From Actinocrinis sp035605935 (GTDB lineage: Bacteria; Actinomycetota; Actinomycetes; Streptomycetales; Catenulisporaceae): a stretch of 64,000 nt of DNA. Positions 1 to 7,858 of the stretch are shown here, piece after piece. The translations under genes and the position numbers were made by a program. The notes below the pieces were generated by a model that was not told the origin of the DNA, did no database searches, and saw only the letters and a program-made list of their open reading frames with translations. The stretch lies in contig NZ_DATNGK010000203.1 in the NCBI RefSeq assembly GCF_035605935.1, positions 6,310-70,309 of the forward strand. The letters are read 5' to 3'. Within the stretch, counting starts at the first letter, position 1; each line of letters opens with the position of its first letter.

Positions 1-1160
1 AGCAGGCCGCGCGGGACGCGGGTCCGGCGGAGGACGCGCAGCCGCTGGTCGGGCCGGAGGCGGGCGCGGACGGTTCGAGTTGGCAGGACGGCCCGGCCGG
101 CACCTCGATCGACGTGTTCGGCTCGTTCGCTCCGGCGCTCGGGGAGGCGTTCGAGGCGGCGCGGGCGGCCGGGCGGCTGCTGTTCGGGTTCGCCGAGCAT
201 TCGATGACCAGCACCTATCTGGCGACCTCGGCCGGGTTGCGGCTCAAGCACGACCAGCCGACCGGGACGCTGGAGCTGAACGCCAAGTCGCCCGACTTCG
301 TCCGGTCGGCGTGGGCGGGTGCTTACACGAAAGACTTCACGGACGTGGATGTGGCGGCGCTCGGCGGGGAGCTGGCGCAGCGGCTGGACTGGCAGAAGCG
401 CCGCGTCGATCTGCCCGCGGGTCGTTACGAGACGCTGCTGCCGCCGTCCGCGGTCGCGGATCTCTACGTCTACATGAGTTACGTGACCTCAGCGCGGGAC
501 GCGGCCGACGGCCGCACCGTGTTCTCGGCGCCGCGCGGCGAGGGCTCGGCGCACGGCACGAAGGTCGGCTCGCGCATCGGCGTCGAGGGGCTGCGGCTGT
601 GGTCCGATCCGTTCGCCCCGGGCCTTGAAGCCGCGCCGTTCAACATCGCGCGCTATTCCTCCGGCAACCAGTCGGTCTTCGACAACGGACTGCCGGTCGA
701 GCCGGTCGACTGGGTGCGCGACGGCGTGCTGGCGCGGTTGGTGACGACGCGGCACTCCGCGAGCACGATCGGGCTGCCGCTGGCGCTGCCCGGGGACAAC
801 CTGCTCATGGAGGGCCCTGGCGACGCGGACGCGCCCGGTCTGGAGGAGATGACCAGGTCGACCGAGCGCGGGCTGCTGCTGACCTGCCTCTGGTACATCC
901 GCGAGGTCGATCCGCAGTCTCTGCTGCTGACCGGGCTGACCCGCGACGGGGTGTACCTGGTGGAGGGCGGCGAGGTGACCGGGGTGGTCAACAACTTCCG
1001 GTTCAACGAGTCGCCGGTCGACCTGCTGGGCCGGATCGCGCAGATCGGCCGCCGCGAACAGTGCCTGCCGCGCGAGTGGAGCGACTGGTTCACCCGCACC
1101 GCGATGCCGCCGCTGCGGGTCGGGGACTTCAACATGTCCTCGGTGTCGAAGGCCAGCTGA
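1..1160 (+). CDS. TldE/PmbA-family metallopeptidase-like protein, 5' truncated
   Basis: The reading frame is open from base 3 with no start in the window, so the N-terminal part lies outside it. About 385 C-terminal residues are present. The stretch ending in GEVTGVVNNFRFNESP, then VDLLGRI and a final MPPLRVGDFNMSSVSKAS, is typical of the C-terminal domain of TldD/TldE(PmbA) proteins. TldD/TldE complexes are known to process small peptides or modified proteins. The HExxH metal motif belongs to TldD, and none is seen here, which favours the TldE subunit. The partner tldD is expected just upstream, outside the window. The assignment to the TldE side is an inference. Confidence 0.82.
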   Translation, partial: QAARDAGPAEDAQPLVGPEAGADGSSWQDGPAGTSIDVFGSFAPALGEAFEAARAAGRLLFGFAEHSMTSTYLATSAGLRLKHDQPTGTLELNAKSPDFVRSAWAGAYTKDFTDVDVAALGGELAQRLDWQKRRVDLPAGRYETLLPPSAVADLYVYMSYVTSARDAADGRTVFSAPRGEGSAHGTKVGSRIGVEGLRLWSDPFAPGLEAAPFNIARYSSGNQSVFDNGLPVEPVDWVRDGVLARLVTTRHSASTIGLPLALPGDNLLMEGPGDADAPGLEEMTRSTERGLLLTCLWYIREVDPQSLLLTGLTRDGVYLVEGGEVTGVVNNFRFNESPVDLLGRIAQIGRREQCLPREWSDWFTRTAMPPLRVGDFNMSSVSKAS

Positions 1161-1270
1161 GCGGCGGCATGGGGCCGGGCCGGCATGGCCCGGCCCTGCC
1201 TGGCGAAAGTCTGCGACCCGGCGGCCACCCGCGCGTAAACGCGCTGGCCGTTCGGTCGTAGGCTGAGAGG

Positions 1271-1843
1271 GTGCCGAACAGCGGGAACCGCGAGGATCAC
1301 GAGCACCGTCCGCACGACGAGGACGAGGTGTACGGGATCACGACCGCCGAGACCAGTCGCACGCAGGAGATCACCCGACGGCAGAAGCAATACATCGTGA
1401 CGATGCTGGTGCGCGCGGTCGCGGTCGTCGTGGTGGTCGCCGTTCCCGGGATCGCCTGGCCGATCAAGATCGGGCTTTGCCTGGCGGCGACGATCATCCC
1501 GTACGTGGCGGTAGTGCGGGCCAACGGCGGTCCGGCGCAGGAGAAGGGGCCGACGAACCTGGTGCTCGCGCCGCCGCGTGACGAACTGGGCTCCGCGCAG
1601 CGCGGGCTGCCGGGCTCCGGCGAGCAGACCGGCTTCATCAAGGGCGATTTCTTCGTCAAGGATGAGCGGACCCCGGACACGGGAGCCGGCGGAGGATCGC
1701 ACGAGGACGGCGCGTCGCAGGCCTCGACGGCGAACGGGTACACCCGCCGCGCACCGCTGTCTGACGGCGCGAAAGCTCAGAACGGCCCCGCAGATCAGAA
1801 CCCTGATCAGCCGTCGCCGGCGCAGGGTGGTTCGGCAGGCTGA
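1271..1843 (+). CDS. DUF3099 domain membrane protein
   Basis: The GTG start lies 110 bp after the TldE-like gene on the same strand. The 190-residue product has an acidic, His-rich N-terminus and then the DUF3099 pattern (YGITTAETSRTQEITRRQKQ, residues about 21-40). Two hydrophobic helices follow at about residues 43-62 and 66-84. The last 100 residues are hydrophilic, Gly/Ala/Pro-rich and probably disordered. DUF3099 proteins are small actinobacterial membrane proteins of unknown function. A Lys/Arg-rich segment before the first helix suggests a cytoplasmic N-terminus. Confidence 0.75.
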   Translation: MPNSGNREDHEHRPHDEDEVYGITTAETSRTQEITRRQKQYIVTMLVRAVAVVVVVAVPGIAWPIKIGLCLAATIIPYVAVVRANGGPAQEKGPTNLVLAPPRDELGSAQRGLPGSGEQTGFIKGDFFVKDERTPDTGAGGGSHEDGASQASTANGYTRRAPLSDGAKAQNGPADQNPDQPSPAQGGSAG

Positions 1844-1913
1844 CCGCTGTGGACCGCGGGTGGGCTGGGGCCGGCGGGAACTGTTTCAACTCCTGGGATT
1901 TCGTTAGCAGGGG

Positions 1914-1942
1914 TTCACGAGTTCTGGTGGGCATGCCATACT
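1914..1942 (+). promoter_or_regulatory. Predicted promoter of the first 6C RNA
   Basis: A TTCACG -35-like hexamer (1914-1919) and a CATACT -10-like hexamer (1937-1942) are separated by exactly 17 bp. Transcription would begin near 1949-1951, immediately before the first C-loop hairpin of the small RNA. Each hexamer matches four of six positions of the housekeeping consensus. Confidence 0.45.
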
Positions 1943-1949
1943 TCTGATG

Positions 1950-2092
1950 CACGCCCTGCTCCCCCGTCAGGGCTGTGCTGGCGGGGCCGACCTTTATGGC
2001 GCCCTGCCCCGCATGCTGGGTGGCTCCCCCCGTGGCCGTCCAGGATGCCGCGTCGGCTCGCGTCCCCCCGTGCGCGAGCCGACGCCTCATTT
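1950..2092 (+). ncRNA. 6C small RNA (copy 1)
   Basis: 6C RNA is a known actinobacterial small RNA defined by two hairpins with loops of about six cytosines. Here the C6 loops (TCCCCCCGTG) are at 2025-2034 and 2063-2072. The first sits on a long stem (2011-2024 with 2035-2048, with one mismatch and two G-U pairs). The second sits on a perfect 13-bp stem (2050-2062 with 2073-2085). An additional 5' hairpin (1953-1958 with 1968-1973) carries a C5 loop, and 1981-1987 pairs with 2006-2012. A CTCATTTT tail completes an intrinsic terminator. In Mycobacterium the C-rich loops are reported to base-pair with G-rich mRNA sites. The gene fills most of the 361-bp gap between the DUF3099 gene and moaA; nothing else was seen there. 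Confidence 0.85.
2050..2092 (+). terminator. Intrinsic terminator of 6C RNA copy 1
   Basis: A perfect 13-bp GC-rich stem (2050-2062 with 2073-2085) is followed by CTCATTTT. The terminator loop is itself the second C6 loop, so the hairpin serves as both terminator and seed region. Confidence 0.7.
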
Positions 2093-2204
2093 TGCTGGGC
2101 CTTGACCCGCGCGCGAGTGTTTCCGGATGGCGTTTTCGAGGCAATGCCGCCGCGGCGACAGCGTCGCAACGGCAACCCTGCGAAGCAGTGTCGCGGGTTA
2201 GCCC

Positions 2205-3218
2205 TTAGCCGCCGATCGCTGACATCGGCCGGTCCGGCTGGACGAATCCGGGCTCGCCGATACCTGCCGCGGCCTTTTTGCCGAGCATCGCCGTGCGCCA
2301 GGTCTGCGCGATGGTCTCGTCATCGGCGCCCGAGCGCAGCAGGCCGCGCAGGTCGCTCTCCTCACGCGCGAACAGGCAGGTGCGTACCTGGCCGTCGGCG
2401 GTCAGCCGGGTGCGGTCGCAGGCGGCGCAGAACGGCCGGGTGACCGATCCGATGACGCCGACTCGGCCGCCGCCGGGAGCGCCGGGCCCGCCATTCACCA
2501 ACCAGGTTTCCGCCGGAGCCGCGCCGCGCAGCGCCTCACCCTCTGGCTCGAGGTGGAACTCGGCGCCCAGTCGCTCCAGGATCTCCTGCGCGGTGACCAT
2601 CTGCGCGCGGTCCCAGCCGTGCTGCGCGTCGAGCGGCATCTGCTCGATGAACCGCAGCTCGTAGCCGCGCTCCAAGCACCAGCGCAGCAACGCCGGGGCC
2701 TCGTGGTCGTTGACCCCGCGCATCAGCACCGAGTTGATCTTCACCGGGCGCAGTCCGGCGCGGTCGGCCGCTTCGATGCCGGCCACGACGCGGGCGTGCT
2801 TGTCGCGGCGGGTGAGCGTCTTGAACGTCTGCGGGTCGAGGGTGTCGAGTGAGACGTTGACCCGGTCGAGCCCGGCCACTGCCAGCGGCCCGGCCAGTCG
2901 TTCGAGCGCGGTGGCGTTCGTGGTGACCGAAAGGGAGGGGCGCGGGTTGAGTGCGGCCAGGCGCGCCACGATGTTGGCGATGCCGGGCCGGATGAGCGGT
3001 TCGCCGCCGGTCAGCCGCACCTCACGCACGCCGAGGCGAGTGACCGCGATCGCGACGAGCCGCACGATCTCGTCGTCGGTGAGCAGCTCGGGGCGCGGCA
3101 GCCAGGGCAGGCCCTCGGCCGGCATGCAATAGGTGCAGCGCAGGTCGCATCGATCGGTGAGGGACAGCCGCAGATCTGTGGCTGTCCGGCCGAAGTGGTC
3201 CGTCAGCGCCGTGCCCAT
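2205..3218 (-). CDS. moaA: GTP 3',8-cyclase MoaA
   Basis: This is the radical S-adenosylmethionine enzyme that starts molybdenum cofactor synthesis by converting GTP to 3',8-cyclo-7,8-dihydro-GTP. The 337-residue length is normal. The N-terminal CxxxCxxC cluster (C24, C28, C31 in DRCDLRCTYC) binds the SAM-cleaving iron-sulfur cluster. The C-terminal FCAACDRTRLTADGQVRTCLF-type segment supplies the second cluster, and the protein ends in Gly-Gly as MoaA does. It lies 9 bp after the stop of the phosphodiester glycosidase gene and has a weak ribosome binding site, so translational coupling is likely. It could supply cofactor to the xanthine dehydrogenase encoded further right. Confidence 0.95.
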   Translation of the reverse strand: MGTALTDHFGRTATDLRLSLTDRCDLRCTYCMPAEGLPWLPRPELLTDDEIVRLVAIAVTRLGVREVRLTGGEPLIRPGIANIVARLAALNPRPSLSVTTNATALERLAGPLAVAGLDRVNVSLDTLDPQTFKTLTRRDKHARVVAGIEAADRAGLRPVKINSVLMRGVNDHEAPALLRWCLERGYELRFIEQMPLDAQHGWDRAQMVTAQEILERLGAEFHLEPEGEALRGAAPAETWLVNGGPGAPGGGRVGVIGSVTRPFCAACDRTRLTADGQVRTCLFAREESDLRGLLRSGADDETIAQTWRTAMLGKKAAAGIGEPGFVQPDRPMSAIGG

Positions 3219-3227
3219 GCACTGAGC

Positions 3228-5078
3228 CTAACGCTTACCCACCGACACGAAGTCGCGGTCCGAGGGCTGGAAGTAGCGATCCTTGGGCTGGGTGAAATCC
3301 CACAGCTTGGTTATCGTCGGGTTTGCCGGATCGCCGCCGTAGCTCATGAACGAGACCCAGTCGGGGTTGATGTCCAGCTCCATCGCGTCCACCGCGCCAG
3401 CCGCCTGAAGGAGCTTGGCGAGGGTGTACACCGACAAGAACTTGCCGCTGACGTACACGATGTCGCCCTTGGCGGTCATGCCGACGCCGGAGCGCGCGAT
3501 GAAGTAGGAGTTCTTGATCGTGTAGCCCCACTGCGCGCTGGAGCCGTCGCCCGGGCCTACGGTGAGTTGCCCGTTGTCCACCAGCAGGCTGAGGTTCTGG
3601 CGCACCGCCTGGATGTTCGGGCCCATGGTCTCGTCCCGGCCCCACTGGCCGATCTTTATCGAGCCGTCGGTGTAAAAGACCTCGGCGGCCTTACCGTTCA
3701 CCAGCGGCACGGCGCTCTTGCCGTCCATGTAGAACCCGGCGAGCGCGTCGTCCGGCTTGACCTTGAAGCCGCCGTTCCAGGTGGCCACGAGGTTGGCGCG
3801 CTGGTCGGCCGGGACGGTGTCGGGGGTCTTCCAGGTGCCGCCGGGCTGCTGGTAGCCGGGGTGCAGGGTGAAGCTGAGCGCCTTCTGGTTCATCCACACC
3901 GCGTACGCCAGGTCCGAGGTGTGCTGCGCGTCGGGGCGCAGCGCCGATTTCTCCACGATCGGGACGCCATGCGCGTCCATGGTTACCGGGTGCCACACGC
4001 CCTCGCCGGGCACGGTGCCGGAGGCGAGCGGGGTGATGTTGGCCGGCAGGTCGATGTTGGGCTTGGCCGGCGGGGCGGCGGTGGCGCCCTGCAGCTGCGC
4101 GATCTGGCTCGCGTTGAGCCCGCCGCCGGTGGGCGGCGGCTTGTAGGTGGCGTTCTCCAGCCAGGTCACAGCCCAGCCGAGGTGATGGTCGCGGCCCCAC
4201 TCGGCGACGCGCGCGTTGAGCCGGTCGGTGCCGGGCGCGGTCAGGTACGGGTAGAACGTGACGCCGACGTACCCGAAGAAGATCAGGAACACGCCGAGGA
4301 TGCTGCGGCGGATGATCTTGCGGCGGCGCCGGATGTGCGGTGGCACGACCTTCTTGGCCTTGCGGCGGCCAGATGTATTGCCAGGCTCGTTCGGGTCGCC
4401 GGATTCGTCGGGATCAGCCGCGCGCCGACGCCGCGACTCCGGCTGACCGGTACGCGGACCGGCGGTCGTGCTGCCCGCGAACGCCCGCGCGTCGAGCACA
4501 GTGGTCGCGCTGAGTCGCTCCGTCGCGCGCGGGCGTGCCGTGCCGTATGCGCGGGTTTCCTGCGGTGCGCGGCCGTCGCCGTACTCATAGCCGTTCTCGC
4601 CGTATGCATTGGCGCCGTTGTACGGGTCCCGGCCGCGGCCTTGGTTACCGGACCCATTGGCCGCGTAACCCGCCCGCTCGCGGCCGTACGCATCGCCGCC
4701 GTAGCTGCGTCCATCGCCGCCGTGTCGGCCGCGGCCCTGCCCGGTGGCCTGCCCGCCGTCGCGGCGACGTCGCTCGGCCTGCTCATCGTGCGCACGCGTC
4801 TGGAACGGGTCGTACGGCTCAGGCCGGCCGTTCGCGCGCTGCTGCGGGCGCTGCTGCGGGCGCTGCTGGGCCTCGCCGCCGCCGTAGTAGGACTCCTGGT
4901 CGAAGAACTCGCTGCGCTCCGAACGGCCTGCACGCTGAGACTCGCCCTGCCCGCCGGTGTACGGGTCAGGCGCCTGTCCCTGATACCGGCCGGGCTCGGG
5001 ATACTGCCCCGGACGCTGCGGGGGCGGCGTCGGACGACCGTAGTCTGGGTAGTCCGAGCCGTCGGATCCGTGTGTCAT
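3228..5078 (-). CDS. Membrane-anchored phosphodiester glycosidase family protein (NAGPA/DUF2233)
   Basis: The 616-residue product has three parts. Residues 1 to about 255 are low-complexity, rich in Pro, Gln, Tyr, Gly and Arg. A very basic stretch is followed by one transmembrane helix (about 258-280). The extracytoplasmic C-terminal half carries the phosphodiester glycosidase fold, with GDIVYVSGKFLSVYTLAKLL and an AVDAMELDINPDW motif near the end. Family members (human uncovering enzyme, bacterial DUF2233) cleave sugar phosphodiesters; the substrate here is unknown. The chosen ATG starts the acidic MTHGSDGSD sequence. A longer form starting at 5171 is possible but has no clear ribosome binding site. 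The disordered cytoplasmic half is unusual for an exported hydrolase. Confidence 0.75.
   Translation of the reverse strand: MTHGSDGSDYPDYGRPTPPPQRPGQYPEPGRYQGQAPDPYTGGQGESQRAGRSERSEFFDQESYYGGGEAQQRPQQRPQQRANGRPEPYDPFQTRAHDEQAERRRRDGGQATGQGRGRHGGDGRSYGGDAYGRERAGYAANGSGNQGRGRDPYNGANAYGENGYEYGDGRAPQETRAYGTARPRATERLSATTVLDARAFAGSTTAGPRTGQPESRRRRAADPDESGDPNEPGNTSGRRKAKKVVPPHIRRRRKIIRRSILGVFLIFFGYVGVTFYPYLTAPGTDRLNARVAEWGRDHHLGWAVTWLENATYKPPPTGGGLNASQIAQLQGATAAPPAKPNIDLPANITPLASGTVPGEGVWHPVTMDAHGVPIVEKSALRPDAQHTSDLAYAVWMNQKALSFTLHPGYQQPGGTWKTPDTVPADQRANLVATWNGGFKVKPDDALAGFYMDGKSAVPLVNGKAAEVFYTDGSIKIGQWGRDETMGPNIQAVRQNLSLLVDNGQLTVGPGDGSSAQWGYTIKNSYFIARSGVGMTAKGDIVYVSGKFLSVYTLAKLLQAAGAVDAMELDINPDWVSFMSYGGDPANPTITKLWDFTQPKDRYFQPSDRDFVSVGKR
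4836..4868. repeat. 12-bp tandem repeat in the glycosidase gene
   Basis: The unit GCGCTGCTGCGG occurs twice perfectly and a third time partially (4836-4847, 4848-4859, 4860-4868). It encodes a PQQR-type peptide repeat on the minus strand within the disordered N-terminal region. Confidence 0.7.
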
Positions 5079-5361
5079 CGTGCGACAGTCCCCAAGGTCG
5101 TTGCGTGGGCGGCCCGTCCGCCGTCTCATTCGGTTTGCACTGCGTGTCGAGCGGTGTGTCGATCTCTTCATGAAAGACGCCGCCTCGCGTGGAGCAGTTG
5201 CGAGCGGGCGGCGGGTCTTTCCTAAGAAAAGTGCTGTCTTCAGCTATCGCTCAGCCCAGTCTAGTAGGGCGCGCGATCGCATGCCCGGTGACACGTACGC
5301 GTGTGCGAGCGGGTTCACTCGATACCGCGACGCCACACGGCTTGCGCCACGGCGGACACAT

Positions 5362-6207
5362 TCAGCCCTCCTGCGCGGTCGGGCGGACCATGAGCTCGTT
5401 GATCGCGACGTGCCGGGGCCGGGTGACCATGTACTCGATCGCGTCCGCGATGTCCTGCGCTTCGAGCACCTTCACCCCGGCGAACCGCTGCGTCTGCGCT
5501 TGGCGGATTTCGGGGCGCAGGTGGTCACGCAGCTCGGTGTCCACGGCGCCGGGCTCGATGAGCGAGACCCGCAGGTGGCGGCTGGCGAACTCCTGCCGCA
5601 GCGACTCGCTGAACGCGCCGACGCCGAACTTGGTGGCGTTGTAGACGTTGCTGCCTAGTCGCGCGACCCGGCCAGCGATCGAGCTGACGTTGACCAGGTC
5701 GGCTACCTGGCGCGGCCCGCTCTCCGCGGCGCGCAGCAGGTGCGGGAGGGCGGCGTGGGTCGCTGTGAGCAGCGCGGTCAGGTTCAGGTCGACCATGTGC
5801 CGCCAGTCCTCGAGCGAGGCGGTGGCGGCAGGGCCGAGCAGCATGATGCCGGCGTTGTTGACCAGGATGTCGATGCGGTCGTGGCCGAATGCGCCCGCGG
5901 CGGTCTCGATGGCCTCACGCAGCCGGTCGGCGTCGGTGACGTCCGCCGCGAGCGCGAGCGCGCTACCGCCGTCCGCGGCGATCTCCTTGACCAGGGCGTC
6001 GAGCCGGTCCGCCCGGCGGGCGATCGCCACCACGCTCGCGCCACGCGCGGCCAGTGCCCGAGCGGTCGCCTCGCCGATGCCGCTGGATGCACCGGTGATC
6101 ACGGCCGTGGTGCCCTCCAGGCGGCGACCGGCGCTCGCGCCCGTGCCGCCGATGCCTGTCGCGGTGCTCTGCGTCGTGCTGTCGTCGTTTGCAGCGCCGT
6201 CGGTCAT
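5362..6207 (-). CDS. Short-chain dehydrogenase/reductase (SDR)
   Basis: A classical SDR of 281 residues with an N-terminal extension of about 30 residues. The cofactor motif TGASSGIGEATA, the NNAG motif, and the catalytic Ser (VNVSSIAG) and Tyr/Lys (YNATK) are all present. An Arg after the second strand (AIARRADRL) favours NADP(H). The substrate cannot be told. A strong GAGAGGTGAT ribosome binding site precedes the ATG. Only 4 bp separate it from the F420-type reductase gene upstream, so the two probably form a transcription unit. Confidence 0.88.
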   Translation of the reverse strand: MTDGAANDDSTTQSTATGIGGTGASAGRRLEGTTAVITGASSGIGEATARALAARGASVVAIARRADRLDALVKEIAADGGSALALAADVTDADRLREAIETAAGAFGHDRIDILVNNAGIMLLGPAATASLEDWRHMVDLNLTALLTATHAALPHLLRAAESGPRQVADLVNVSSIAGRVARLGSNVYNATKFGVGAFSESLRQEFASRHLRVSLIEPGAVDTELRDHLRPEIRQAQTQRFAGVKVLEAQDIADAIEYMVTRPRHVAINELMVRPTAQEG

Positions 6208-6211
6208 CAGA

Positions 6212-6697
6212 TCACCTCTCGGTCAGGCGGAAGACGAGCAGTTCGCGATTCTGCGCTCGTTTCGCGTAGGCATCGAAGTGCGGCCACACGCGCAGCAGCA
6301 GCGCCAAGGCGGCGTCGCGCTCGGCGCCCTGAAGCAGGCGCGCGGTGACGTCCGTGCGGCGGCCTCGGATCTCGGTGGTGGCTTGCGGATTGGCGCGCAG
6401 GTTCAGCGCCCAGCCCGGGTGCCGTTCCTGGCCCCAGTTCGAACCGATGACGAGCAGGTCCCCGCCGTCTTCGGCGTAGGTAACCGGAGTCACTCGCGGT
6501 TCGCCGGTGCGCCGGCCCGTGGTGGTGAGCAGCATCAGCGGCATGCCTACGGTGCCGGACAACGAGAGGCGGCCGCGGGTGGCCCGCTGCACGGCCAGGT
6601 CGGCGCGCGGGAAGACCCGTTTGCCGACCGACGCGAAGGCTGAGCTTCCCAGGACCGGCACGGCGCGCAGGCGCCCGGCGAACGACATGCTCCGCAT
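6212..6697 (-). CDS. Deazaflavin (F420)-dependent nitroreductase-family protein
   Basis: A 161-residue split-barrel protein of the Ddn type. Hallmarks are LMLLTTTGRRTGEPRVTPV (about residues 54-72), GDLLVIGSNWGQERHPGWALNL and the RRTDVTARLL segment. Family members use F420H2 to reduce quinones, nitro compounds or other acceptors, or simply bind F420. The physiological substrate is unknown. It is the upstream gene of a two-gene unit with the SDR, suggesting paired redox steps. Confidence 0.82.
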   Translation of the reverse strand: MRSMSFAGRLRAVPVLGSSAFASVGKRVFPRADLAVQRATRGRLSLSGTVGMPLMLLTTTGRRTGEPRVTPVTYAEDGGDLLVIGSNWGQERHPGWALNLRANPQATTEIRGRRTDVTARLLQGAERDAALALLLRVWPHFDAYAKRAQNRELLVFRLTER

Positions 6698-6778
6698 CGT
6701 AGATCATGGCTGACCACGCGGCCATGGGCGCAAACGTTCAGCGCCCGCTGCGTGCGCGAATGCGCCGCCGCACGCGGT

Positions 6779-7858
6779 TCAACCGGTCCCGGTGGCCTTC
6801 CACCGCCGTCGCAGCTCGTCAAGCGCCGCCGGTGTCAGCGCTCCGAACGCCCGAAGTCGCGCGACACCCCCGTCGGGGTAGATGTCGAGCCGCAGGTGTG
6901 TCGCAGGCTTCGCATGCCGAATCAGGAATCGGTGAGCGGTGTCGGGCTGGAGCTTTGTTTTGGGCAGCAGCACCGTCCAGTCGGTCTCGGCCGGCGGCCG
7001 GTCATCGTCGGTGTGCGCCGCAGACAGCTTCGCCTTGTGCGGCGCGTTGCCCTTGTAGTGCGTCGTGTCGATCTCCAACACGCGCACGATTCCCTCGCCG
7101 AGCAGCCGGATCTCGGCCCAGTCGTTGCCGTCGTCGCGGCGTCGTGCGTTCTCCCAACCCTCCCCCATGGAGCGAGCGAGCCCCGGCATCAGCATGTTGT
7201 CGGCGCGGCCGAAGTACATGTCGCTGCATCCTGATACGCTTGCGCCGTCGACCAGCGAGGCGAGATTCACGGTGACGCCATCGAGAAAGCCAGGGTCGGC
7301 CAGCGGTTCGCCGTGCACGCGCAGCCTCGCGACGCCGCCATCTGGCAGAAGATTGAGACGCACGTAATTGAACCGCCGTCCGAGGTCGCCCACCGCAACG
7401 TGATGCTCCTGGCCGCCACCAAGCGCGTACGGCGGCACTATCTCAGTCCACTGCGCCTTCAACAGCCGCTTCGGTGACGGGTATCCGTCGCACCATGTGG
7501 CTTCGACCGAGCACCGCGGCGGGTAGTTGCCGAGGAAGTGGGCGGTGTCGATGACAACGCCGCGGATCAGGCCGGGCGCCCCGAGCCGGATGATCGCGCT
7601 GTCGTGATCGTTGCCTGCGACACCCGGCGCGCCGGGCCTGCGCCTGCGGGTCTCCCAGCCGTCGTACTGCTGGCCTTTGGCTGTGAAGGTGGCGGGCCGG
7701 AAGAGCGGTGGCGCCGGGTCGATCAAGTTCTCCTTGTCCGCGAAGAACTCGTCATTGGCCCAGATAACGGAAGCGCCGAGTGCGCGCGACGCTAGGTCGG
7801 GCAGTGCGGTGAATGCCGCCAGCGCTCCGACCGTCGTGCCGCCTCGCGCATCGCTCAC
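6779..7858 (-). CDS. alc: Allantoicase
   Basis: Allantoicase hydrolyses allantoate to ureidoglycolate and urea. The 359-residue protein shows the characteristic internal duplication. GWETRRRR with DTAHFLGNYPP and LPDGGVARLRVHG in the first half are repeated as GWENARRRD, DTTHYKGNAPH and YPDGGVARLRAFG in the second. It starts with GTG and overlaps the allantoinase stop by 4 bp (GTGA), so the two are translationally coupled. It is the last gene of the leftward purine operon. No ureidoglycolate lyase follows it. Confidence 0.93.
   Translation of the reverse strand: MSDARGGTTVGALAAFTALPDLASRALGASVIWANDEFFADKENLIDPAPPLFRPATFTAKGQQYDGWETRRRRPGAPGVAGNDHDSAIIRLGAPGLIRGVVIDTAHFLGNYPPRCSVEATWCDGYPSPKRLLKAQWTEIVPPYALGGGQEHHVAVGDLGRRFNYVRLNLLPDGGVARLRVHGEPLADPGFLDGVTVNLASLVDGASVSGCSDMYFGRADNMLMPGLARSMGEGWENARRRDDGNDWAEIRLLGEGIVRVLEIDTTHYKGNAPHKAKLSAAHTDDDRPPAETDWTVLLPKTKLQPDTAHRFLIRHAKPATHLRLDIYPDGGVARLRAFGALTPAALDELRRRWKATGTG

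Noticed and set aside
53..628. Second-frame reading over the TldE-like gene
   Set aside because: It is Arg/Gly-rich with no domain, and it overlaps the frame carrying the TldE motifs entirely.
3195..5225. Plus-strand open frame of 676 codons across the phosphodiester glycosidase gene
   Set aside because: It is the mirror of a real minus-strand gene in high-GC DNA. Its translation is Arg/Ala/Val-rich with no recognisable domain, while the opposite strand has clear motifs.
5291..5304. ACACG-TACG-CGTGT element upstream of the glycosidase gene
   Set aside because: A 5-bp arm in GC-rich DNA is expected by chance, and no other support was found.
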